In this document: piece by piece, positions 36,735 through 44,589 of the stretch
Layout of the letters: each line of letters opens with the position of its first letter
Numbering within the stretch: the first letter of the stretch is position 1
Source of the DNA: Paenibacillus sp. BK033
Lineage (GTDB): Bacteria > Bacillota > Bacilli > Paenibacillales > Paenibacillaceae
Reading direction: 5' to 3'
DNA: 64,000 nucleotides
Assembly (NCBI RefSeq): GCF_004345425.1
Contig: NZ_SLVP01000001.1
Span: 372,001-436,000, forward strand
Notes under the pieces: generated by a model
Told to the model about the DNA's origin: nothing
Database searches by the model: none
The model's input: the letters and a program-made list of their open reading frames with translations, nothing else
Translations under genes and position numbers: made by a program

Positions 36735-38375
36735 ATGAACAGGATTTCCAGGGCATCATCCGTTATTCTCTGCGTTACCATGACAGCCGGCATGCTGGCT
36801 GCCTGCAGCAGCTCATCCAGCGAGAACAACAATTCCGCTTCGCCATCCTCTTCTGCAAATTCTTCTTCGCCTGAGGCTTCCGCCGATAGCGGCGTAAAAA
36901 AAGAAGGCTTTCCTATCGTTGATAAGCCGATCACTCTTAAGATGATGTCGCAGGACGTGGGCAAAGCAGACTGGAACACCATGCCGGCGTTGAAGGAAAT
37001 GGAAAAGCTGACGAATATCAAGTTCACTTACCAATTAACGCCGCTCGACAGCTTCTCCACGAAGAAGAACCTCGTGTTCGCGAGCGGAGATCTGCCGGAT
37101 GTGCTCTATGCCCCGGATTTGACTCCGGCCGAGCAGGTGACGTACGGAACCCAAGGCGTGCTTATTCCGCTGGAGAAGTATATTGATGAGGGCTACGCTC
37201 CGAATCTGAAGAAAATTTTCGACGAGCATCCGGACATCCGCAAATCGTTTACGACGCCTGACGGACATATGTATGCTCTTCCGTACATCGACCTGTCGGC
37301 CATCTGGTATCGCAGTCCGATGTGGTACAACGGTAAATTCCTCAAGGCCTTAAACGTAACGGAGCTGCCGAAGACGACGGAGGAGCTGTACAGCTTCCTG
37401 AAGCGGGTGAGGGACGAGGATCCGAACGGAAACGGGAAGAAGGACGAAATTCCGCTCACTTCCGTAAAGCTGGACGATCTGCGGATGTTCTTCTTCGGAT
37501 TCTGGGGTATGTATGACGAGACGATCTATGCCGACAAGGATGGCAAGGTTCACTATTCCCCGCAAGAGGAAGGCTACAAGGGCTACCTGACCTTCATGAA
37601 CCGCTTGTGGAATGAGAATCTGCTGGATCACGAGACCTTCTCGCAGACCTCCGACCAGAAGAAGGCGAAAGGCCAGAATAACCAAATCGCATTGTTTAAC
37701 GACTATTTCCCTTACTTCACGCTGGGCGGCGAGCCTAGCGGGGATAATCCGCTCATGACGCCGGTCAGCAGCGAAATCGCGGGAACGCCGGTTTACGGCA
37801 TGCATCCGGGCATTTCCGCCAACGGAACGTTCGCCATCACGAGCAAGGACCCGAATCCGGAGGCGACGATGCGCTGGGTTGACTATCAATACAGCTACGA
37901 AGGCGCAACGCTTATGAACCAGGGACCTGAAGGCATGCTCTGGAAGTACAAGAATAAGGATACTCACGAGAAGGAATGGGTCGAGCTTCCCAGCGGCCAG
38001 GACCGCGAAGACTTCCGGGGCACGCTAACGCCAAACTTCGGGATCTTGACCCCGGGCATCAAAATTAACGAATTAACGAATGGTCTTACGACGGAATTCG
38101 ATAATTGGATTCAAAAGGAAAGCGAGGAAAAGCTGAAGCCTATCGGCAAGGCTCCTTTCCCTAACGTGTATCTGACGAATGACGAGCAAAGCGAAATTAC
38201 GTCCCTGCTGTCCGACCTGGACACTTACGTTCAGCAGATGGAAGCGAAGTTCGTGACGGGACAAGAGCCGATGTCGGGCTGGGACAAGTATCTTGCACAG
38301 GTTAAGAAAATGGGCGGCGACCGCATAGCGGAAGTGTATCAAGGCGCGTACGACCGCTGGAAGGCGGGCAAGTAA
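36735..38375 (+). CDS. ABC importer substrate-binding lipoprotein, LipO/YtcQ type
   Basis: A 546-aa binding lipoprotein, longer than the family 1 proteins elsewhere in the window, as is normal for LipO/YtcQ. Lipobox LAAC places the lipidated Cys at 24, followed by a Ser-rich tether. The domain pattern includes FASGDLPDVLYAPDLTP, DGHMYALPYIDLS, EDPNGNGKKDEIPLTS (a Ca2+-loop-like segment) and GYKGYLTFMNRLWNENLLDHETF. It is expected to bind a branched or large oligosaccharide. The frame is open far upstream (from 36414), but the lipoprotein signal fixes the start at 36735. Confidence 0.92.
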   Translation: MNRISRASSVILCVTMTAGMLAACSSSSSENNNSASPSSSANSSSPEASADSGVKKEGFPIVDKPITLKMMSQDVGKADWNTMPALKEMEKLTNIKFTYQLTPLDSFSTKKNLVFASGDLPDVLYAPDLTPAEQVTYGTQGVLIPLEKYIDEGYAPNLKKIFDEHPDIRKSFTTPDGHMYALPYIDLSAIWYRSPMWYNGKFLKALNVTELPKTTEELYSFLKRVRDEDPNGNGKKDEIPLTSVKLDDLRMFFFGFWGMYDETIYADKDGKVHYSPQEEGYKGYLTFMNRLWNENLLDHETFSQTSDQKKAKGQNNQIALFNDYFPYFTLGGEPSGDNPLMTPVSSEIAGTPVYGMHPGISANGTFAITSKDPNPEATMRWVDYQYSYEGATLMNQGPEGMLWKYKNKDTHEKEWVELPSGQDREDFRGTLTPNFGILTPGIKINELTNGLTTEFDNWIQKESEEKLKPIGKAPFPNVYLTNDEQSEITSLLSDLDTYVQQMEAKFVTGQEPMSGWDKYLAQVKKMGGDRIAEVYQGAYDRWKAGK

Positions 38376-38384
38376 AGGGCAGAA

Positions 38385-38401
38385 GGCCGAAGTTTTCGGC
38401 C
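38385..38401. other. GC-rich hairpin between convergent genes
   Basis: GGCCGAA (38385-38391) pairs with TTCGGCC (38395-38401). There is no T tract, so termination is uncertain. It lies between the binding-protein gene and the convergent AraC gene. Confidence 0.4.
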
Positions 38402-38452
38402 ACCGCCTGCAGAATTGATAAGTTCGACGTCCATTTGAAAACGGAGTTTTTA

Positions 38453-40711
38453 TTATTGGCCTAACGAGAACATTTTGCGGTATTGCCCAGGCGTATAGCC
38501 GGTCTCCTTCTTGAATTTGCGGATGAAGTTGGGCGCGTCCACGTAGCCGACCCGGATAATGATGTCCTTAAGCGAGTCATCCGTCGTCTTCAGCTGGTGC
38601 ATCACTTCTTCCAGCCGTTTCTGCCAGATGTACTGGACGAAGTTCACGCCCATCTTCTCCTTGAAGGAGCGGCTGACGTGGGACGGAGACAGGCTGAATT
38701 CGGAAGCGACCGTCTCGAGACTGAGGGCATTGTCCGCAAAATGTTCTTCGATGTAAGCGATCATTCTGTCGGTAAGCGACTGCTCTTCCTTCTGGTTCGC
38801 TTGCTCAACCTGCTCGCATAGACGGGAAGCCAGATGGAGGAGATTGCGCTCCAGCTCGTCAAGCGACTGGCCCGAGATCATCTGCGGTGCCATTTCCTGA
38901 ATCAGCCGCTGGTTCTCGAGTTCAGCCGCGGTCTTAAGAATGGTATTCAATAGATCGATGCCGATGCAGCGGATAAGCAGCGTGGACAGCTCGGACTGCC
39001 GCAGGCTCAGGACGGCCGACTTAATCATTTGCGACGCTACCTCGAAGCTGCCTTGCTTTAAGCTCTGAGAGAGCTTTAACAGCGTGTTGTTCGGAATCCA
39101 GAACGACTGATCCGTCGGATACGACTGCTTCTCGAAATAGTTTACCGAGCCGGCGTTGGAGGACACTCTCAGGTCGTAGGCCGAGCAGGCTTCGATATAG
39201 CTCTGATTCAGCTGATCCGGACCGGAATAGCTCGAGCCGACGCCAATGACCGGTTGAATGTGGCAGGATTCGAGCAAGCGGATGCGCAAGGCTTCAACGA
39301 TAAGCTGCTTATGTTCGAATTCGTCCACGTCTTTGTCCGGGTCGAAGTTGACCAGTAAGCCGATCTGGCCTAATTGGGAAAGCTCAACGCCGTACCCGTG
39401 ACCGTTCAGATTCGGCAATTCGATATGGGTAAGCAGCTCCAGTATCTCCTGGTGCTCCAATACGCCGTTCTTATCGCTCTTCATCCAGCCGATTACCATG
39501 ACGAAATGAAGAGATCGGTCGAACCGGAGATCCAGCACCTCTCTCAGCTCCGGCGTCAGAATCCGGGAGCTGCCGGAACGGAGCAGCATGGAGAGCAGAT
39601 GATGGCGGGCAAACGGCTCTTGCAGGTCGACTCTGGCACTGTATTCAAGCAGCGTTGTCCGAATCCGGTCCAATTCGTTGCGGGACTCGCCGGGACGGCC
39701 AATTGGCTTGCTGCATTTGGAGGCGGCAAATTCGACAAGGGTCGAAATCGGCCGATACTGCATCCGGGCAAGCAATAGCGCGATTGCCGCTCCCGCGGCC
39801 ACAACAAAGATCAGCAGCATAATGATGAAGCTTCGGACATGCAGGACGCTGCTGAAGAACTGCTCGCTCGGCATGATGGTCACGTAGGTCCAGCCGTTGA
39901 CCGGCGACCGAACGGAGACGATCGAGTGCTCCTTGCCGTTTAGGACATGCTTTTGAATGCCCGGGGTCAGATGGCCGAACAAAGAGCGGGTGTCCGTGTC
40001 GGATAACGTCTCTCCTTGGCGATTATCCACCAGAATCTGGCCCTGGTTATCCAGAATGTACGTCTGGCCCTGATAGCTGCCCAGTATGGAATCGATGAGG
40101 CTCGTCAGCTCGGTTTTCCGGATCAAATACATCACCGTTCCGTAGGGATTCGGATTATTGGGTTTGATCGGAATCAGGTAGGCGAGCATCGATTGCTTCC
40201 GGCCGGAGGAATTGCTTGCGATATCGGCAGGCCGCATCGTCGGGAATTTGACGTTATTCAAATCCTGGTAGACCGCGTCTTTATCCCAATTCTGAAACAG
40301 TAGATTGCTCGTAAATACGTCGAAGTGGTTCATCCCTTCACTGGAGTAGATGCGGTCGTCCTTGTGGAAATACAAGTACAGCTCCCCAATGATCGAGCTT
40401 GTCGCTTTGTATTGGTCGAGCGCTTCAATGGCTTCTCCGCTATGTATCGGATCGTGCACGAGGTAAGAGGCAAGTCTGTGGTCGTAAGAGATGCGGGTTG
40501 CAATCTCGCTTAGTTCCTTCATTCGGCCGTCGATAATCGTTTCGGCTTGCGTCAGCTGGTCGAGATGGGAGCGTTCGATTTCGGAACGAAGGCGGTGCGA
40601 GGCGTTTTCGTAAATAAAGATAGAAGTAAAAATCAAAGGAATCAGCAAGATGAACAAATAGGACCAAGTATATTTCAGAAACAGCTTGGACTTGAAATAG
40701 TTCCGGTTCAA
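38453..40711 (-). CDS. Membrane-bound AraC family regulator
   Basis: A 752-aa regulator fusing a sensor and a DNA-binding domain in one chain. TM1 is about residues 12-33, an extracytoplasmic Cache-like region extends to about 285, and TM2 is about 292-312. A cytoplasmic linker follows, then paired AraC helix-turn-helix motifs at about 650-745 (LETVASEFSLSPSHVSRSF, IIIRVGYVDAPNFIRKFKK). Such one-component regulators replace a kinase/regulator pair. It lies between the importer and the divergently transcribed fucosidase operon and probably controls both. It starts with TTG at 40711, with AGGGGG ten bases upstream; no ATG is available. Confidence 0.9.
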   Translation of the reverse strand: MNRNYFKSKLFLKYTWSYLFILLIPLIFTSIFIYENASHRLRSEIERSHLDQLTQAETIIDGRMKELSEIATRISYDHRLASYLVHDPIHSGEAIEALDQYKATSSIIGELYLYFHKDDRIYSSEGMNHFDVFTSNLLFQNWDKDAVYQDLNNVKFPTMRPADIASNSSGRKQSMLAYLIPIKPNNPNPYGTVMYLIRKTELTSLIDSILGSYQGQTYILDNQGQILVDNRQGETLSDTDTRSLFGHLTPGIQKHVLNGKEHSIVSVRSPVNGWTYVTIMPSEQFFSSVLHVRSFIIMLLIFVVAAGAAIALLLARMQYRPISTLVEFAASKCSKPIGRPGESRNELDRIRTTLLEYSARVDLQEPFARHHLLSMLLRSGSSRILTPELREVLDLRFDRSLHFVMVIGWMKSDKNGVLEHQEILELLTHIELPNLNGHGYGVELSQLGQIGLLVNFDPDKDVDEFEHKQLIVEALRIRLLESCHIQPVIGVGSSYSGPDQLNQSYIEACSAYDLRVSSNAGSVNYFEKQSYPTDQSFWIPNNTLLKLSQSLKQGSFEVASQMIKSAVLSLRQSELSTLLIRCIGIDLLNTILKTAAELENQRLIQEMAPQMISGQSLDELERNLLHLASRLCEQVEQANQKEEQSLTDRMIAYIEEHFADNALSLETVASEFSLSPSHVSRSFKEKMGVNFVQYIWQKRLEEVMHQLKTTDDSLKDIIIRVGYVDAPNFIRKFKKETGYTPGQYRKMFSLGQ

Positions 40712-40829
40712 ATGGTATGCCCCCTGACTACGGTTATCTATCTCTTTTACAAATCTTAAATATCTGAAAATTAAATCTATTATACAACGTCCGTCGGTTT
40801 GAAAGAATGGTTTTTTAGGAGGAAATAGG

Positions 40830-42224
40830 ATGAGTGAGAAGGAACAGGCAATTGCCGCAGACGAAGAATCAATCGAACAGGGCGTACATAATTACAGCAG
40901 CGAGGAGAGCTGGGTGAAGCCGGAAGATCCCTTGCTGCTTGAGCGGCTTGAGTGGTTCAAGGATCAGAAGCTTGGCTTGATGATGCACTGGGGGCCTTAC
41001 TCGCAGCTGGGCCTTGTGGAATCTTGGGCGTTAAGCGACGAGGATGGGGATTGGTCACGGAACGGTATCGATTGGGACATCGATTCGGAAGAGCTGAAGC
41101 GGCAATATTTCGCCTTGAACAAAACCTTTAATCCGATTCGCTTCCAGCCCGAGCTGTGGGCGGAGCTTGCGGCGGCGAACGGCTTCAACTATTTGAACTT
41201 CACCACCAAGCATCATGACGGCTTTTGCATGTGGGATACGCGTACGACCGATTACCGGATTACGGGGGAGGAGTGTCCGTTTCATACGCATAAGCATGCG
41301 GATATCGTGAAGCAGCTGTTCAACGCGTTCCGCGCCAAGGGGCTGGGCATCTCCGCCTATTTCTCCAAAGCGGATTGGCATTCTCCCTATTATTGGACCC
41401 CGGGGATACGGCCGGATACAAAGACGTCCAGGGGACCGTCGTACGACCCGAAGGAATACCCGTGGCTGTGGGAGAAATTCGTTCAATTTACGCATGAGCA
41501 GATCATGGAGCTGATGACCAATTACGGCCGGATCGACGTGCTGTGGCTCGACGCCGGCTGGGTGAACGATTACCGCAAGCAAAATATCCGGCTGGGAGAA
41601 GTGGTGGAGAAGGCGCGCCAGCTCCAGCCTTGGCTGCTCTCGGCGGACCGGACCGTCGGAGGACCTTACGAGAACCTGATTACGCCGGAGCAGACGCTGC
41701 CGGAACGGGCGCTCCATGTGCCGTGGGAGAGCTGCATCACGATGGGCACGTCGTTTTCTTTCCGTTACGAGGACCGTTACAAATCGGTGCGTCAGCTCAT
41801 CCAGCTGCTCATCGAAATCGTGGCAAAGGGCGGCAACCTGGCGCTAAACGTCGGCCCGCAGCCGGACGGCAGATTGCCGGAGACGGCAATCGCCCGCATG
41901 AAAGGCATGGGACAGTGGCTGAACGTTTACGGAGAAGCGATCTACGGCACAAGGGTCATCGAGCCGTATTCGGTCGGCCATACATGCTTTACGCAGAAAA
42001 ACGGCGTCGTCTATGCGTTTTACCTGTACAAAGACGCGAGCGAGCCGGTACCGGAGGAGATCCATCTTCCTTGGAACGGAGGAGCCGGAAGCATCGAGCT
42101 GGTTGGCGGGAAGGAGCGGCTCGACTATCGCCGGACCGAAAGCGGCATTGCCGTTCGTCTGCCGGAAACCGAGCGTTGCGCTCCTGAAGCGCCAATCGCG
42201 CATGTCTTCCGGATTCGGGCGTGA
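40830..42224 (+). CDS. GH29 alpha-L-fucosidase (first copy)
   Basis: A 464-aa GH29 enzyme. Family motifs are KLGLMMHWGPYS, FTTKHHDGF, and the nucleophile segment GRIDVLWLDAGW with D241 as the expected nucleophile. E300 (VPWESC) is a possible acid/base. A C-terminal beta-sandwich starts near 370. GH29 enzymes release alpha-linked L-fucose with retention. There is no signal peptide, so it acts in the cytosol. The first 30 residues are acidic and not family-like. Start ATG with AGGAGG. First gene of the run that ends at 49147. Confidence 0.93.
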   Translation: MSEKEQAIAADEESIEQGVHNYSSEESWVKPEDPLLLERLEWFKDQKLGLMMHWGPYSQLGLVESWALSDEDGDWSRNGIDWDIDSEELKRQYFALNKTFNPIRFQPELWAELAAANGFNYLNFTTKHHDGFCMWDTRTTDYRITGEECPFHTHKHADIVKQLFNAFRAKGLGISAYFSKADWHSPYYWTPGIRPDTKTSRGPSYDPKEYPWLWEKFVQFTHEQIMELMTNYGRIDVLWLDAGWVNDYRKQNIRLGEVVEKARQLQPWLLSADRTVGGPYENLITPEQTLPERALHVPWESCITMGTSFSFRYEDRYKSVRQLIQLLIEIVAKGGNLALNVGPQPDGRLPETAIARMKGMGQWLNVYGEAIYGTRVIEPYSVGHTCFTQKNGVVYAFYLYKDASEPVPEEIHLPWNGGAGSIELVGGKERLDYRRTESGIAVRLPETERCAPEAPIAHVFRIRA

Positions 42225-42241
42225 GGAAGGAATGATGCGGG

Positions 42242-43528
42242 ATGCAGGGATGGTTCGAAGACGCAAAGCTTGGCATATTCATTCACTACGGCATTTATGC
42301 GGTTGACGGCGTGGCGGAATCCTGGTCTTTTTACAACGGGAAAATGTCTTATGAACAATATATGAATCAGCTTGACGGGTTTACGGCTGCAAGGTTCGAT
42401 GCGGAAGGTTGGGCCGATCTGATTGAGAAGTCTGGAGCGAGGTACGCCGTTCTGACGACCAAGCATCACGACGGCGTGGCCTTATGGGACACGCAGCTTA
42501 GCGAATTGAATGTCGTGAAGAAGACGCCGGCAGGCCAGGATTTGGTTAGGCCATTCGCCGATGCGATTACGAAGCGGGGGATTCGGCTCGGGTTGTACTA
42601 CTCGCTGATCGACTGGTCGCATCCGGATTATCCAAGCGTCTATCAGGACGGCAGGATTCCCGAGGACCTCAGCACCGTTAACCGGTTTTCCAGTCCGCCA
42701 GACGGCCTTGAGGACGAGGGGAAATGGCAGCGGTTCTTGCAGTTCAACAATGGCCAGCTTCGGGAGCTGCTTACGAATTACGGCCGGGTGGACCTGCTTT
42801 GGTTCGACGGGGATTGGGAGCGGAGCGCCGGCCAATGGAATTTGCCGGCGTTCAAGCAGTACCTGAAATCGTTTAATCCGGATGTGATCATCAATTCACG
42901 GCTGCAGGGACATGGCGATTACAAGACGCCGGAGCAGGGACTTCCCATAACGAGACCGGAAGGGCCATGGGAGTTTTGCACGACGATTAACGGTTCATGG
43001 GGGTATGTGCCGACGGACAACCGTTACAAATCCCTTGGCATGATCATCCGGATGTTCTGCGACTGTATTTCCATGGGCGGAAATATGCTGCTGGACATCG
43101 GGCCGCGGGAGGACGGGACAATCGACAAGCGGCAGGAAGATATTCTGCTTGGCCTCGGCGAGTGGATCCGGCAGCACGCGGAGGCGGTTTACGGCACGCG
43201 GGAAGGCATTATGGCGCGTTATTATTCGGGCGGAAGCACGCTAACGCCGGATAAGAAGACGCTCTACCTGTTCGTCTATGACGATCCGAAGGAACAGCTA
43301 TGCCTGAAAGGGCTGTGCAATCCGATTAGGCGGATTACCGTGCTGCATTCGGGCAAAGAGCTGACGCATCAAATTCATGGCGGCGTGCCTTGGTTTGACA
43401 TCCCCGGAACAACCTGGATCGGGTTGACGGCGGAAGACACGCACAAGCACGTAACGGTGCTGAAGCTGGAATTTGACGAGGAAGTAAAGTTTTACGGAGG
43501 CACGGGAGCCGTAGTGACCCATAACTAA
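42242..43528 (+). CDS. GH29 alpha-L-fucosidase (second copy)
   Basis: A 428-aa GH29 enzyme, clearly divergent from the upstream one (FTTKHHDGF versus LTTKHHDGV). The nucleophile is D189 (VDLLWFDGDW). E244 (GPWEFC) is a candidate acid/base. It is shorter, starts directly at the barrel (WFEDAKLGIFIHYGIYA) and lacks a signal peptide. It begins 18 bp after the first fucosidase, using AGGAAGGA. Two non-identical enzymes suggest two different fucosyl linkages in the same substrate. Confidence 0.93.
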   Translation: MQGWFEDAKLGIFIHYGIYAVDGVAESWSFYNGKMSYEQYMNQLDGFTAARFDAEGWADLIEKSGARYAVLTTKHHDGVALWDTQLSELNVVKKTPAGQDLVRPFADAITKRGIRLGLYYSLIDWSHPDYPSVYQDGRIPEDLSTVNRFSSPPDGLEDEGKWQRFLQFNNGQLRELLTNYGRVDLLWFDGDWERSAGQWNLPAFKQYLKSFNPDVIINSRLQGHGDYKTPEQGLPITRPEGPWEFCTTINGSWGYVPTDNRYKSLGMIIRMFCDCISMGGNMLLDIGPREDGTIDKRQEDILLGLGEWIRQHAEAVYGTREGIMARYYSGGSTLTPDKKTLYLFVYDDPKEQLCLKGLCNPIRRITVLHSGKELTHQIHGGVPWFDIPGTTWIGLTAEDTHKHVTVLKLEFDEEVKFYGGTGAVVTHN

Positions 43529-43557
43529 CTAGCGGAAGCGATTGGGGGAAGGATAGG

Positions 43558-44589
43558 ATGCTTAGCGGAGTGCCGGAGCCGGTAATCGATTACGGGCCAA
43601 GGCATTATATTTGCCGGCGGGCCTTGGAGCCGTTCGCGCTTGACGGACGTTTGAGTAAGCCATTCTGGGAAGCGGCGGACTGGACCGAGGATTTTATAGA
43701 TATCGAAGGCGAAGTCCGCTCCAAGCCTACGAAGCGGACTCGCGTCAAAATGCTGTGGGACGACGATTATTTGTATGTCGGAGCGGAGCTCTTGGAGGAC
43801 CAGATCTGGGCAACGCTCACCGAGCGGGATTCGGTTATTTTTTACGACAACGATTTTGAAATTTTTATCGATCCGGACGGGGACACGCATGGTTATTACG
43901 AGATTGAAATCAATGCGCTGAATACGGTATGGGATCTGCTGCTCGTCAAGCCGTATCGGGACGGCGGTCCGCCGGTGAACGGCTGGGATATCGCGGGGCT
44001 GCGAAGCGCCGTTTATATCGAAGGCGAGTTGAACAATCCAGCGGCCGACAACCGGATGTGGAGCGTCGAAATCGCTATTCCTTGGGCCAGTCTGCGCGAA
44101 TGCGCGGCGGAGAGCAGGCCGCCGCTGGCCGGGGAATTCTGGCGCATCAACTTCTCCAGAGTGGAATGGCAAGCGGAGCCGGCGGAAGGCGGCTACCGCA
44201 AGGTCATCAATCCGAAGACGGGCAAGCCCTATCCGGAGGACAACTGGGTGTGGACGCCGATGGGCATCGTCAACATGCATTATCCGGAACTGTGGGGTTA
44301 CGTGTTGTTCTCCGGCGATGAAGGCCCGGATTCCTTTGCGATGCCGGAGGACGAGCGCATCAAGTGGGAGCTGCGGAAGCTGTATTACCGCCAGCGCAAC
44401 CATTTCGCGGCTGAAGGAAGGTTTGAAGCGGATGCGAAGCGTTTGATGAAAGGCGATACGTGGAGCATTGAAGCAACGGTCGAAACGACGCGCAGTATGT
44501 TTCAAATCTCGGCGTTGTCGTCGGACGGAGTATCGCTCTGGTGCATTCGCGAGGACGGGAAGCTGTGGAAGGAGAGAGCGGGAGCATGA
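43558..44589 (+). CDS. CBM9-like carbohydrate-binding protein
   Basis: A 343-aa protein with a CBM9-like beta-sandwich over about residues 20-260. Recognisable parts are LDGRLSKPFWEAADWTEDFIDIEG, VKMLWDDDYLYVGAELLE, FYDNDFEIFIDPDGDTHGYYEIEINALNT and WSVEIAIPWASL. The remainder (about 270-343) looks like a helical hairpin followed by a small beta region. No catalytic motif and no export signal are visible, which is unusual because CBM9 domains are usually secreted. The stop overlaps the transglutaminase-like start by 4 bases, arguing that the two products work together. Confidence 0.8.
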   Translation: MLSGVPEPVIDYGPRHYICRRALEPFALDGRLSKPFWEAADWTEDFIDIEGEVRSKPTKRTRVKMLWDDDYLYVGAELLEDQIWATLTERDSVIFYDNDFEIFIDPDGDTHGYYEIEINALNTVWDLLLVKPYRDGGPPVNGWDIAGLRSAVYIEGELNNPAADNRMWSVEIAIPWASLRECAAESRPPLAGEFWRINFSRVEWQAEPAEGGYRKVINPKTGKPYPEDNWVWTPMGIVNMHYPELWGYVLFSGDEGPDSFAMPEDERIKWELRKLYYRQRNHFAAEGRFEADAKRLMKGDTWSIEATVETTRSMFQISALSSDGVSLWCIREDGKLWKERAGA

